Notes: generated by a model not told the origin, from the sequence alone. Numbered from the stretch's first letter, positions 25,778 to 35,472 are shown. The stretch is 64,000 nt of DNA from DATFYM01 sp035315065 (GCA_035315065.1 DATFYM010000070.1:1-64000); one strand, 5' to 3'. Numbers and translations are program-made.

Positions 25778-28255
25778 TCAATGCAAAAGACCGAGCGCCC
25801 ACGACCAGTTCCCAAACCCTATGCCGGGGCTCTGCGCGACCGTTCCACCCAGGTAGCTACCGTAGACCAGGTTCTTCAAGTCCGGGGTCAACGCAAAAAT
25901 AGCGATATCCCACCCGTTCCCGATGTAGTTGGGATAGAGCGCGTCCGGGGTCGTCGGGAAGCTCACCGCGGTGGGCGTCTGACTCGGGGCGACGGACCAG
26001 ATGTTGCCGTTCGCGTCGAAAGCAAGGCTCCCCGAGTTGTCCAGGTAAATCTCTGAGTCTCCTCCGATGTAGGTCGAGGCGATCAGGGTCGATAAATCAG
26101 CCGAGAATTTTGCTACGAAACCGCTACAGATCTTAACATTGTTACCGGAGGGTTTTTCCGTTTGGTAGGCTCCAGAAGTAATGGGAAAGTTCTGGTGCGC
26201 ATGGTCCGCTACGGTCTCCCCGACCACCACCACGTTTCCGCTTCCGTCCAGCGCGATACCGTCGCACTGCTGCTGACGACCAGTTATTCCTCCGGTCGTG
26301 CCGCCGAGAAAGGTCGAATCCAGGATTGCCGTGCCGTCTCCCTTGATGTGGGCAATGTAGCATGACGGAAAACCGTCCCCCGAAGGAATGGTCTTTTGAT
26401 ATCCCGTGGCGTTCCCACCAACGAACATATCGGCGGAGCTGGTTGATCCCGCGACGTAAATGTCTCCGTTCGCGTCGAGCACTATGCCGCCCTCATCGGC
26501 GTCCGGTGTCGACGGCAACAAGCCCTTTCCCCCGATGTAGGAGGCCCAGACGAATGCGGTCCCGTCTGACCGCATTTCGTATATCTCCCCGCTCCCCGCG
26601 GAGGTGGCGTCACGCGACGTGGGCTGAAACACGCCTGGGGTCGTCGGAAAGTCTGCAATTGATTCTGTATCGCCCTCCCCATAGATGTTGCCGTCGCTAT
26701 CCATCGTGCAGCGACCACGATTGCCGTCGCCTGTGCTTCCACCCCACCCGGTGAACCAGACAAGCTGCGGTGGGGACGCTCCATCATTGTCAAAGATCTT
26801 CGCCGTGTAGCCCATTTGTTTGGACTCAGAGGACGTCCCAATTCTTCTCACGCTGACTCCATCCAACATGGTTCCGTTGGCGATGAAGTTCATGCGCCCA
26901 GCGACGCCGAGGTAGCCGTTTGAGTCTATGCCGCAGATGCCATAGACGGTCTCTTCGTCGTTCGACCCCGCCGTGCCCAGGTAAGAGCACCACTTCTTCA
27001 CGCCGGCGGACGTAAAGCGGCAGATGACCGCATCGTCAGGACCACCCCCAAAGGTCGTCTGAAAGGCCCCGGCCGTTGTAGGGAAGTCCGGCGAATGGCT
27101 TCTGCCTCCGACGAAAATGTCCTTCGAAACCGGGTCTTGCCACATGACACGGAGTTGCGTGGCCGGGCCCAGGTAGGTGGAGAAGGTGAGTGCTGTCGAA
27201 CCCGAACCACGAGTGAGGATGGAGACGATCCCGTTCGACGTTGGTGCGCCAATCGCGGTACTGCCGTTAGTGACGGGAAAGCTGCTGGACTGCGTATTGC
27301 CGACTACTGCGAAACTCAGTTGGGAAGCCGGCTGGCTCTGCACCGTAACCGTTGCCGACGCTGACTTAGTCATGTCAACAACTAAGCCTGCGGTCACCGT
27401 CACCTGGGAAGGGTTCGGCACGGCCGCAGGAGCCGCGTAGAGGCCCGACGCCGAAATTGTTCCCACGGTCGCATTGCCGCCCGCAATGCCATTTACGGCC
27501 CACGTCACCTGCGTGTTGGTCGTTCCTGATACCGTGGCAGTGAACGTCTGCATCCCGCCAACGGTCACGTTGGCGGTCAAGGGAGAAATCGAAATGCTGG
27601 TCACAGGGTTCTGTACCGTAACCGTTGCCGACACTGACTTGGTCATGTCAACCACCAAGCTTGCGGTCACCGTCACCTGGGAAGGGTTCGGCAAGGCCGC
27701 AGGAGCCGTGTAGAGACCGGAGGCTGAAATTGTTCCCACAGTCGCATTGCCGCCCGCAATGGCATTCACGGCCCACGTCACCTGCGTGTTGGTCGTTCCT
27801 GATACCGTGGCAGTGAACGTTTGCGTCCCGCCGACGGTCACCGTGGCGGTCAAGGGAGAAATGGAAATGCTGGTCACAGGGCTCTGTACCGTCACCGTTG
27901 CCGACGCAGACTTGGTCGTGTCTACAACTGAGGTTGCGGTGACCGTCACCTGGGGAGGGTTCGGCACCGCCGCAGGCGCTGTGTAGAGACCGGAGGCTGA
28001 AATTGTTCCCACCGTCGCATTGCCGCCCCCAATGGCATTCACGGCCCACGTCACCTGCGTGTTGGTCGTTCCGGATACCGTGGCAGTGAACGTTTGCATC
28101 CCGCCAACGGTCACGGTGGCGGTCAAGGGAGAAATGGAAATGCTAGGCACAAGGTTCGCCGCTGCCGGAGAGGAGCCTCCGCCACAGCCGCTAAAGAGGA
28201 CGGAAAACAGACTAATTCCAATGCTGGCCGCAGTGACTTTGTAGTTCACTCTCAT
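25778..28255 (-). CDS. Large secreted lipoprotein: Ig-like repeats plus SBBP-type beta-propeller
   Basis: The product is about 825 residues from the ATG at 28255; the frame is open to 28297. The N-terminus is a lipoprotein-type signal ending LFSGC. Three nearly identical 91-residue Ig-like (BIG-type) units follow, each starting SISISPLTA and ending SATVTVQ. The remaining 500 residues form propeller-like repeats with DFPTT.GAFQ, STYLGG and DANGNIWSV motifs. This build is typical of acidobacterial surface or secreted proteins. The role is probably adhesion or glycan binding; no enzyme motif is seen. It lies between two SGNH genes on the same strand. Confidence 0.88.
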   Translation of the reverse strand: MRVNYKVTAASIGISLFSVLFSGCGGGSSPAAANLVPSISISPLTATVTVGGMQTFTATVSGTTNTQVTWAVNAIGGGNATVGTISASGLYTAPAAVPNPPQVTVTATSVVDTTKSASATVTVQSPVTSISISPLTATVTVGGTQTFTATVSGTTNTQVTWAVNAIAGGNATVGTISASGLYTAPAALPNPSQVTVTASLVVDMTKSVSATVTVQNPVTSISISPLTANVTVGGMQTFTATVSGTTNTQVTWAVNGIAGGNATVGTISASGLYAAPAAVPNPSQVTVTAGLVVDMTKSASATVTVQSQPASQLSFAVVGNTQSSSFPVTNGSTAIGAPTSNGIVSILTRGSGSTALTFSTYLGPATQLRVMWQDPVSKDIFVGGRSHSPDFPTTAGAFQTTFGGGPDDAVICRFTSAGVKKWCSYLGTAGSNDEETVYGICGIDSNGYLGVAGRMNFIANGTMLDGVSVRRIGTSSESKQMGYTAKIFDNDGASPPQLVWFTGWGGSTGDGNRGRCTMDSDGNIYGEGDTESIADFPTTPGVFQPTSRDATSAGSGEIYEMRSDGTAFVWASYIGGKGLLPSTPDADEGGIVLDANGDIYVAGSTSSADMFVGGNATGYQKTIPSGDGFPSCYIAHIKGDGTAILDSTFLGGTTGGITGRQQQCDGIALDGSGNVVVVGETVADHAHQNFPITSGAYQTEKPSGNNVKICSGFVAKFSADLSTLIASTYIGGDSEIYLDNSGSLAFDANGNIWSVAPSQTPTAVSFPTTPDALYPNYIGNGWDIAIFALTPDLKNLVYGSYLGGTVAQSPGIGFGNWSWALGLLH
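27326..28144 (-). repeat. Three tandem 273-bp coding repeats
   Basis: Units at 27872-28144, 27599-27871 and 27326-27598 encode 91-residue Ig-like modules. They are nearly identical at both the DNA and protein level, which suggests recent expansion or gene conversion. Copy number may vary between strains. Confidence 0.9.
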
Positions 28256-28321
28256 AGACACGTGCCAGGATGAACGTGGGTCCCGACCTGGTGCCACACT
28301 TCGAATCGACCAGGTCTCCGG

Positions 28322-29482
28322 TTATTGTTGCATCGCCCGCCAAAAATCGGTCAAGACCGCCGCGAGTTTCTGGTGGCCTTCAGGATTCAGGTGGATGTCC
28401 CCTCTAATAAAGAATTTCCTCACCGCAGTCTCAGGCTGGCTTTCTCCCTCAAAATACGGAAAGAAGTTCAAAAAGGGTATACCCCGGGAAGAGCAGAATT
28501 CGCTCCAGTAAGCAACCTGGGGAGAATTCACTTCCTTTGCCAGAATCTGGTACGGCCATGGGTAGACCGCAACGCGCAGCTTTATCTTGTGCTCTTCGCA
28601 CAACGCAACAACCTTCTCCATGTACATGCGACATAGGGCGAGACCGTCCCGGCCCCAGGCATCGAAGAGTGCTCGGTCGAAGGTCCACGCACCCCTTTCC
28701 CAGAGCCACCTCGGTGTGGACGGACTGAGGTCGAACGTCTCGACCAGATCGTCCGACCCTACCCGATGCCCCCCCCTCCGTCTTAGCAACGTCCCAACGG
28801 CTCGATATGCGATGGTCGTCAACATGAGGTGTTCTGATGCCCATCTCCTGGCAGGGAAGAACCTCGTCCCTAAAATCAACGTACGAGGATCGACAGCCTC
28901 GGGGTCAACTTCCCCCCACACGATTCCATTCCTGGCAAAGAAGGCCTCGTCTTGAATATCCGATATGTCTATGAAAACAAACAGCTCATCGACGCCGAGG
29001 CCCTGGTCCAACCAATACTTCAGTTTCAGGTAATATAAGCGGGGCGAGTAAGAGGCCACGGCAGCGTTCAAAACCTCGACGTTTCTGCCTTCCAGGGCCG
29101 AGGAGAACACGCCAACAAACGTCTGGCCGTAGGGAACTCCCATCCCTTCAGTAAAGGAGTCGCCGAGGAAAAGGACCCGGTGCGCGGAGGTTTTCAAGGG
29201 GACAGTGCGCGGCGCACGATCAGCAAAGCCAAGACTATCGGTGAAGAACATGTACCGGCTCGACCCCCATACCCTGGGGCCGGCAAAATAAGGCCGGAAC
29301 GTGTGATGGAAAACCGGGTCTCTAACGCCGGGTTCGTGTGCTCTGCGTAACGCGCTGTACGCGAGATCCACCAATCCAAAGAGAGTAATGGTCAAAAGGC
29401 AGATGAAGAGTAAGCGCCCTGTTTCTTTGCGCCTGAGAGGCTCGTGCGTACGGTTGTTAGGCTGCATCGATCCCATCTTCAC
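28322..29482 (-). CDS. SGNH/GDSL-type hydrolase-fold protein (copy 6)
   Basis: This 386-residue protein has a membrane anchor at residues 23-43, the nucleophile block FLGDSFTEGMGV (GDS at 107-109) and the C-terminal block RGDIHLNPEGH (Asp362, His364). It shares its build with copy 1, for example the ADP/VDP loop before a long helix. Met6 (29467) is an alternative start. The GT2 gene at 29492 is just upstream on the same strand (ten bases), so the two form an operon. An internal fragment of this gene is found at 35281-35472. Confidence 0.86.
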   Translation of the reverse strand: MKMGSMQPNNRTHEPLRRKETGRLLFICLLTITLFGLVDLAYSALRRAHEPGVRDPVFHHTFRPYFAGPRVWGSSRYMFFTDSLGFADRAPRTVPLKTSAHRVLFLGDSFTEGMGVPYGQTFVGVFSSALEGRNVEVLNAAVASYSPRLYYLKLKYWLDQGLGVDELFVFIDISDIQDEAFFARNGIVWGEVDPEAVDPRTLILGTRFFPARRWASEHLMLTTIAYRAVGTLLRRRGGHRVGSDDLVETFDLSPSTPRWLWERGAWTFDRALFDAWGRDGLALCRMYMEKVVALCEEHKIKLRVAVYPWPYQILAKEVNSPQVAYWSEFCSSRGIPFLNFFPYFEGESQPETAVRKFFIRGDIHLNPEGHQKLAAVLTDFWRAMQQ

Positions 29483-29491
29483 CGATGAAGG

Positions 29492-30538
29492 TCAAACACC
29501 TTTGAACTCAAGACGGCGGACGCTCAGCACGAAATAAGGGCAGTCCCGCACTGGGATAAAGGCCTGTCCGCCGCGTGAAGCCAAGACCCCAAACGTGAAC
29601 AGCAAACAAACGATGACCACCTGGAACATGAGCACCAGGGTGAGGCCAACCATATTCGTCGCCAATCCCGGCATCGCCCAGTTCGTGGAGAGGCGGACGA
29701 TCACCACCGCGACCAAGGTTACGAGGCCCAGGCCTAAAATGACACAGGTCAACATCAGGATGCGGACACCGATGATGTCGGTGTATACCGACATGGCACT
29801 CAACCCGTGGAGAACCCATCCGACCAAGCCCATCTTCGATCGGCCTTTCAGCCGTTTGCCGCGGTCGAGCGGCACGGTGCTCATCGGTAGTTTTGACTTA
29901 ATGACGCACGCTGCGTAGTGGTTCCATAGCTCGCTGGACCGGACCAGCCGCGGTACCAAAGCAGGCGGTATAACGCTGAAATTCCCTACTCGAATATCGG
30001 ATCCCACCAGCAACAAGTGAAGCAGACGATAAAGCTGGTAAAAGGCTCGGAAGGCAAACCCTTCCAGTCTTCGCCTTCGCGCCGCGAAAACGGCCTCCCG
30101 CTGGCCACGCTCGAGAAAGGCCCGGATGAGCTGAGGAACCTGCTCGGGTGCGTCTTCGCCATCGGCATCCATCACCAAAATGGCCGAGTCAGGAGAGTCC
30201 TGGGAAACTCGTACCAAGGCAACACAGATAGCGCGTTGGTGGCCCAGGTTCTTGTACAGTTCGAGCACGTCGACCCGCAGCAAAGCCGCGGGACGCCAGG
30301 CCAGGAAATCGTCAGGAATGGCTAGCGCTGAGCCGTCGTCAATAAGCAAAACGGCCGGCCTCAAACCGCTCTTGGCGCATACCGCGTCGAGTTGCTGTAG
30401 CAGCAGATCTGCGACTTCCCAGTCATTGTAGACAGGGATCACGATCACCAGTTTGAGTCCTCTGGCGAAGGTGAACCCCTCGCTCGCTGTTCCAGGGTTA
30501 CCGGTCACTTCCGTTTGCTTCCTTCCCATGCCTGTCAA
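29492..30538 (-). CDS. GT2 family glycosyltransferase with C-terminal membrane segments (polyprenyl-phosphate sugar type)
   Basis: The GT-A domain (residues about 25-240) of this 348-residue protein has VIPVYNDWEVADLL, LLIDDGSA and the metal-binding VMDADGEDAPEQV. Two or three membrane segments follow (about 255-330). This is the layout of DPM1/GtrB-like enzymes, which load a sugar from a nucleotide donor onto a polyprenyl phosphate and so feed GT-C enzymes. The start overlaps the end of the upstream membrane gene by 41 bases; Met4 would shorten this by nine. Confidence 0.87.
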   Translation of the reverse strand: MTGMGRKQTEVTGNPGTASEGFTFARGLKLVIVIPVYNDWEVADLLLQQLDAVCAKSGLRPAVLLIDDGSALAIPDDFLAWRPAALLRVDVLELYKNLGHQRAICVALVRVSQDSPDSAILVMDADGEDAPEQVPQLIRAFLERGQREAVFAARRRRLEGFAFRAFYQLYRLLHLLLVGSDIRVGNFSVIPPALVPRLVRSSELWNHYAACVIKSKLPMSTVPLDRGKRLKGRSKMGLVGWVLHGLSAMSVYTDIIGVRILMLTCVILGLGLVTLVAVVIVRLSTNWAMPGLATNMVGLTLVLMFQVVIVCLLFTFGVLASRGGQAFIPVRDCPYFVLSVRRLEFKGV

Positions 30539-32522
30539 TCAACCACAAACTCAAGCCATTTTCCGCGTACAGCTCGACGGCTGTTCCTCTTTGCTTGAGC
30601 CACTCCAGCAGGTCCCCATGCTGCGGTTCGGCGATAATTGCAACGGGACGCTTCAGACCAAGAATCACATTGAGCGCCTCCTCCCTGCGGGTGGGATCTT
30701 TGGCGTCGAAGAAATCGGTCAGCGTGGCACGCCTCTGGTCGAGAATCTGCCGCCCGTTCCCCCGCATCACAGAGTCGAGGTAGTCCGCATCCAGGTTCAC
30801 TCCCGCATAGGCCCAGTCGACCCGGGAGACGTACAAGCTTCGTGACGTCAATCCCGGGTAATAAAACTCACCATTGTCTAACACCAGAACGCTGTTTCCG
30901 GGAGTCATCTGGCGCACGGCATTGCAGACGGCTGACCATGGTTGTCCTTGATCCAGTTGAGGGTAGAACTGGCTGGTGTCAAGCCCCGGAATCGGAGCCA
31001 AGTGAAGCGTGGTTGATTGGCCGGGGTTCCTCATCCCTGGGGCCGGCCAATAGACATAGGACCAGTGGGCGTAGGTCGTGAAGAGCAACAAGGCTGCCGC
31101 CGCCAGCACCGGCGAGGCTTTCGCTCGCGGCCATTCCCGCCAGACCTGTTCCACGGCAAGGGCGGGAAATACGGCCAGGCACATCGCCACTACAAAAATA
31201 AACTTGTATTCGTTGTCATAGGCGAGGATATGGAAGGCTGCATGTAAGAAGTAGCTCGCCAGGGCGCCGCCCAACAAGAACGCCGTCGCGCTGCGCCGGG
31301 ATTTCCAGCAGCGGCGGAGAGTGAAGGCCAGTCCGGCAAGAAGCAGGGAGGAGGCAATCACGGATTCGAGTACCTTCCGCGCCGCGCTCGCCGTGGTGGA
31401 TAGCAGAACCAGGCTGTGCGTGACAGGCTTATCGGAACCAAGGAACTTAAGCTGGCCGTAGGTCGCCAGAGCCGCAACCAGGAGTAGACCGGCCAATGCC
31501 AGCCACTCTCGATACGGAAAGGTCCACCGATCGTTGTGCTTTTCCGCCAGCAGAGCGAGCCCCTTGGCGCCAATGAGGCCGCCGGCCGCCGGGAAAAGCA
31601 GCGGGTAGAACAGGCCGATTCCCGTCAGTAAGAGAAAGATGGTGACCAGAAGCTGTTTGGTGAGCGGGCCGGAGCGCACCAAGAGATAAATCATCGCCAG
31701 CATCATTCCCAGCCCCAACTCCATAGTGCTGAAGAGTTGGAACTTCGAAACCCATGGGGTATAGCGCGCATCGCCCCAAAGCTGATGCGACATCCCTGCG
31801 GGCGCTAATCTCATCAGGATGTATCCCACCGGATTGGTGCCGATAAAAAGCCAAATTCCGGAGCTGAGCTGGGCCAACTTGCCGCCGCCCATCTCCTTGG
31901 CGATGCCCGCGGCCAGCCCGTAGTTTAAGACCAGCCAGACCAGATTGCTCCAAACGTAGCACGACATGGGCGGGGAATTCACGAGAAAGCTGTGCACGCC
32001 CTCGAACACCAAGCCGCTCCAGACCGGATAGGTCAGTTTGATCCCGGCCAGGGTGGGATCCTCAGGAACCAGGTACCCGCGGGCGAACATGTAGACCGGA
32101 TCGGCGTAGATCCAGGCGTGCGCGGAGTAGATCCGAGCGTTCGGCGTGATCAGCAGCGACATCATGCAGATAACGGAAATCGCAACGGCTATCGCGCCGA
32201 TGAGCCAGTCGCCATGGCCCAGAGACTCAACCTGGGGACGGCGCTTCCAAATGAGATAAAGAACCGGCAGGTTGAGCGCCAACAGCACCACGGTAGCCGG
32301 CCCGAAAGGAATTCCTATGAGCCGGACCGCGAAGAACTCGATGCTGACGATGAGCGGCGAAAGCGTCGCGCCGGTAAGAAGCCGGGCCCAGAAAGGGATG
32401 CCGCCCAGCTCCAGCCCAGACGTGATCCACGCTCCAGGCGTGAATACGAGGAGGAGGTACCCGAGTGCACCGAACCAGGAGGAAAGGCCACCACTCATGA
32501 GAACCGAAGCGAAAGGGGACAT
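30498..32522 (-). CDS. Large polytopic membrane protein, possible GT-C-like transferase or flippase
   Basis: The protein has 674 residues with about twelve hydrophobic segments and a C-terminal hydrophilic domain of roughly 150 residues. An acidic/aromatic outer loop (ARIYSAHAWIYADPVYMFARG) could hold a catalytic aspartate as in GT-C folds. No signature is strong enough to name a family. It overlaps the following GT2 gene, so the two products probably handle the same lipid-linked sugar. The C-terminal domain (FYYPGLTSRSLYVSRVDWAY and following) resembles the outer domain of GT39-type proteins. Confidence 0.7.
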   Translation of the reverse strand: MSPFASVLMSGGLSSWFGALGYLLLVFTPGAWITSGLELGGIPFWARLLTGATLSPLIVSIEFFAVRLIGIPFGPATVVLLALNLPVLYLIWKRRPQVESLGHGDWLIGAIAVAISVICMMSLLITPNARIYSAHAWIYADPVYMFARGYLVPEDPTLAGIKLTYPVWSGLVFEGVHSFLVNSPPMSCYVWSNLVWLVLNYGLAAGIAKEMGGGKLAQLSSGIWLFIGTNPVGYILMRLAPAGMSHQLWGDARYTPWVSKFQLFSTMELGLGMMLAMIYLLVRSGPLTKQLLVTIFLLLTGIGLFYPLLFPAAGGLIGAKGLALLAEKHNDRWTFPYREWLALAGLLLVAALATYGQLKFLGSDKPVTHSLVLLSTTASAARKVLESVIASSLLLAGLAFTLRRCWKSRRSATAFLLGGALASYFLHAAFHILAYDNEYKFIFVVAMCLAVFPALAVEQVWREWPRAKASPVLAAAALLLFTTYAHWSYVYWPAPGMRNPGQSTTLHLAPIPGLDTSQFYPQLDQGQPWSAVCNAVRQMTPGNSVLVLDNGEFYYPGLTSRSLYVSRVDWAYAGVNLDADYLDSVMRGNGRQILDQRRATLTDFFDAKDPTRREEALNVILGLKRPVAIIAEPQHGDLLEWLKQRGTAVELYAENGLSLWLIDRHGKEANGSDR

Positions 32523-32745
32523 GAAGCCTCAGTGCGAAAGTTAGGAGGATAGCATACAACAAATCAAAAGAGTTGGGAAGGCTAAGAACGGGTAGGTAAC
32601 GGGTTATTGTAGCCCACTACCAACGCGTGAAAATCAAGCCCGGGGGCACCGGGTACCCGACTCTATGCCGCCCGAACCGCGCCCACGCCTCAGCTAGCCA
32701 TTCCAGCCTACCACGCCATCCTAGCAGAATGGCCTACGATTTTTC

Positions 32746-32774
32746 TTGACAGCGACTTAGGGTTGATATATAAT
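32746..32774 (+). promoter_or_regulatory. Perfect consensus sigma-70 promoter
   Basis: TTGACA at 32746-32751 and TATAAT at 32769-32774 are separated by exactly 17 bases. Transcription would start near 32781 and run rightward. The next supported gene on that strand starts only at 33881, and no convincing short gene lies between, so a non-coding RNA or a very long leader is possible. Confidence 0.65.
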
Positions 32775-33784
32775 TCTTACGGTTTGATGATTAACTCGAA
32801 AGGGATGGGAAAGAGACTTCTTCGAGGTCCTCGACCAAGAAACCGGAGATTACACTGGAGAGAATCGCGGCCAAGCAAGCCGCACATCTTTCCAACGGGC
32901 CGCCACGCCGGAGGGCGTGGAGCGAATGCGCGATGGCAAAGCCAAGCATGGCTATCACTCGCAACTTTCGTGGAGTCGAGAGTCTGATCAAAATGCTGAT
33001 GCGAATCCGGGCCAAAACCCCTTCGCCAAGGCCCCGCAGTGCATAGTCAATATGAAGGAACATCCCACGATATTGATGAAAACAAAGGGCCGTGAAAATC
33101 CTTGTTGGAACATCCCACGATGTTGATGAAAACAAAGGCACTTATTTTGTAATCCAACGATATATATGATAATAAACGAGTTATAGTCCGACGCGGCGAA
33201 CGTCGCCGATTTTGAAGTCGCTCTCCTTAAATTCTCCGCTTTCATTCGTCAATTCTCCAATTTGGAGCGGGGTGGTCGGTGGTAAGTGGTGTTGATCGGC
33301 AATAGGCAAGTCGGCAGGTGATCGGCGCGGCAAAGCTCAGCGCTGAAGGCTGAAAACTGAGAGCTTTTTAAAAAACGAAGCCACCGATTTGATTGAAAAC
33401 AAAGAATCGGGCTTAGGAAAAATCGGGAACGAAGCCACCGTTGGGCGACAGTAGATGGTAGCCAGCCGGCAAGCCTGGCAGCCTGCGCGGCAAGGATGAT
33501 GCTGCGAGATCCCATCCCAATGCCGTTCTCTAATAGGCGGTCGGAAGTCGTTGGCAGCGGGTAGGAAGGGGAACCAGGCAGAAGGGGACGGACCATCAAT
33601 TTCTGCCGGACCGAACCCAAATTGTATTGATATCAATGGACATCTTGGCTTGGGTTTCGGTACGAACCCAAGAAGCCATCATGTTGTTGAAAATGAATGG
33701 CTTATGTCTCTTTTAGCCGTTATCTGATTGAAAGCTAATGGGTTACTCGGAGAAGGCGGAGGGAGGGACATTGCTAAACCCGAC
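32775..33784. other. AT-richer gap of about 1 kb with direct repeats, no clear gene
   Basis: This stretch differs from its GC-rich surroundings. Small open frames exist on both strands, but none has a family motif or a good ribosome site. It contains the 50-bp-period repeats at 33057-33139. It also holds looser relatives of the motif ttgatgaaaacaaag near 33385 (ttgattgaaaacaaag) and 33682 (ttgttgaaaatgaatg), and an inverted pair caattctccaatttgg near 33250. It may be the wreck of an inserted element. Confidence 0.5.
33057..33139. repeat. Short direct repeat, 32-33 bp units at 50-bp spacing
   Basis: Units at 33057-33089 and 33107-33139 (ggaacatcccacgat, then ttgatgaaaacaaagg) differ by one or two bases. 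A third, degenerate unit appears at about 33150-33180. The spacer of about 18 bases is too short for a CRISPR array and no cas gene is present. Confidence 0.7.
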
Positions 33785-33849
33785 TGGACCTTGCATTCAG
33801 GGGCGGTCACGTGTATGTTACCGGCTGGCCGGAAAAAGAAAACGGAATT
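33785..33849 (+). repeat. Leader repeat B, copy 2 (upstream of SGNH gene at 33881)
   Basis: This matches 16563-16630. The open frame of the SGNH gene runs back through it to 33728, but the repeat shows that this part is leader rather than protein. Confidence 0.75.
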
Positions 33850-33880
33850 GAATGGCCCTTGGAGAGGAGTTCCTCGACCG

Positions 33881-35053
33881 GTGAGTATCTTCAAGCGTGA
33901 GAATGTCCAGCGGCTGCTCCTCCTCGCCGGATCCTTCATTTTCGCCGTCCTCGTGCTGGAATTGCTCGGCTTGGCAAGAACCTTGGACTATAGGTCCCTG
34001 ATCGGGGCTGCCCCCCACGATGTGTTTTCCGATACCAACCTGACCGATCCGGAACTGTTGCACATTCATCCCCCTCATTCGCACTTCAGCGGCGAGGCTC
34101 GAGGAGGGAATTTCTCATTGAACTTCCGGATTCCGTCGTCGGACATAACGGACTACCGCTGGGACGTAAACTACGATCAACACGGCTTTCGCAATGACAT
34201 GGATCTGAAAAACGCCGACATCGTCGCGATCGGCGATTCTTTCGTGGAAAGCACCGCCACTCCTACCGCGCAGTTGACGACCTCGCTCCTCGCGCACCTT
34301 CAAGGCAAGGTGGTCGCCAACCTGGGACAGTACGGTTACGGCCCGCTGGAGGAACTGGCGGTGTTAAGGCGATATGGATTGCCATTGCAACCTCGCACCG
34401 TACTCTGGATGTTCTTTGAAGGCAACGATCTGAAGGATGTGATTCACTATGACCAGGTGACAGCCGGGCGAGCTAAACCGCTAAGTCGCTGGTCAGCCTT
34501 GTGGGACCGTTCGTTTACCAGAACCGCGCTCGCGCGGCTCCGGATAGAGTTCAGGCTCGCCTTCAAGCCCTCCGGTGCAAAACTCTCCGCTGTGGTCGAG
34601 GCACCCAACGGTGAGACCCGGACAGTTTACTTCCTTTATCCTCCGCCATCTCTCAACCGCCAGGACCTCGGCGCCCTGGACGAGACTGTGTCCGCCCTGG
34701 CCACTGCACACCAGCTCTGCGCCGCCCATGGCGCTCGGCTCATCTTCGTTTTCATCCCGACCAAGTTCCGGGCGTACCGCCCGCTCTGCCGTTTTCCCCA
34801 GAAATCCGAGTGCCGCCAGTGGGGCCTGAGTGACCTGCCCGAGCGCCTCCAGCAGGCCGTGGAATCGATCTCACCGGAGATCGGATTCCTGGACCTGACA
34901 CCCGACCTTGCGGCCGGCGTCAAACGGGGGGAACTTCCGTATTATGTTGACGACGACCATTGGTCTCCCAAGGGACACAAGATCGCTGCCGAGGCGATCA
35001 ACGATTACCTCTCAGCGAAGCCCGTCGGTCACCCTGGCTTGGAGCCGCGGTAG
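33881..35053 (+). CDS. SGNH/GDSL-type hydrolase-fold protein (copy 7)
   Basis: The protein has 390 residues from GTG 33881, chosen because ggagaggag (33861-33869) is well placed and the upstream frame is leader repeat B. The anchor spans residues about 11-30. The nucleophile block is IVAIGDSFVES (GDS at 118-120). A possible block III is FEGNDLKDV, and the C-terminal block DDDHWSPKGHKIAAEAI matches the AlgX/AlgJ-type DxHW(T/S) motif. Of all seven copies this most resembles alginate-type O-acetyltransferase subunits. No MBOAT is next to it. Confidence 0.86.
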   Translation: MSIFKRENVQRLLLLAGSFIFAVLVLELLGLARTLDYRSLIGAAPHDVFSDTNLTDPELLHIHPPHSHFSGEARGGNFSLNFRIPSSDITDYRWDVNYDQHGFRNDMDLKNADIVAIGDSFVESTATPTAQLTTSLLAHLQGKVVANLGQYGYGPLEELAVLRRYGLPLQPRTVLWMFFEGNDLKDVIHYDQVTAGRAKPLSRWSALWDRSFTRTALARLRIEFRLAFKPSGAKLSAVVEAPNGETRTVYFLYPPPSLNRQDLGALDETVSALATAHQLCAAHGARLIFVFIPTKFRAYRPLCRFPQKSECRQWGLSDLPERLQQAVESISPEIGFLDLTPDLAAGVKRGELPYYVDDDHWSPKGHKIAAEAINDYLSAKPVGHPGLEPR

Positions 35054-35218
35054 CTATACACAGCGACATGAATCTCCGCGACGCCGATACCAGCTTTGGT
35101 AATAAAATTGCCTTACTGATAAAACCAGATTAGCCTGTTATTCTACGTCTCTAGCGTCGCGGGCTAAGCTGAGGAAAGTAGGCTTGCAGAGGCCAGTTTG
35201 AGAGGGCTCGGATTGGAC

Positions 35219-35472
35219 TTAGTGGTGCGGCATCACTGGTTGCTTTAATGCAGCGAATTCTTGCTCTTCCCGGGATTTCGGGTCGAAGAGCGCTCGGTGG
35301 AAGGTCCACGCACCCCTTACCCGGAGCCACCTCGGTGTGAGCGGATTGACGTTGAACGTCTCAATCAGATCGTCCGACCCCACCCGGTGTTCCCTTTGTT
35401 TCAGCAACGTCCCGACGGCTCGGCATCCGATTGTCGTCAGCATGACGTTTCTGATGCCCGTCTCCTGGCAGG
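35219..35472 (-). pseudogene. Internal fragment of the SGNH gene at 28322
   Basis: Bases 35281-35472 align with 28664-28856 on the same strand, and the frame encodes LTTIGCRAVGTLLKQREHRVG against LTTIAYRAVGTLLRRRGGHRVG. Neither the GDS block nor the C-terminal Asp/His block is present. The fragment joins directly to the 3' end of the GT2-GtrA gene. Confidence 0.88.

Noticed and set aside
33057..33139. CRISPR array
   Set aside because: Only two clear units with an 18-base spacer and no cas gene anywhere in the window.
32791..33245. Small minus-strand proteins in the AT-rich gap
   Set aside because: They span the direct repeats and lack a ribosome site or any recognised pattern.
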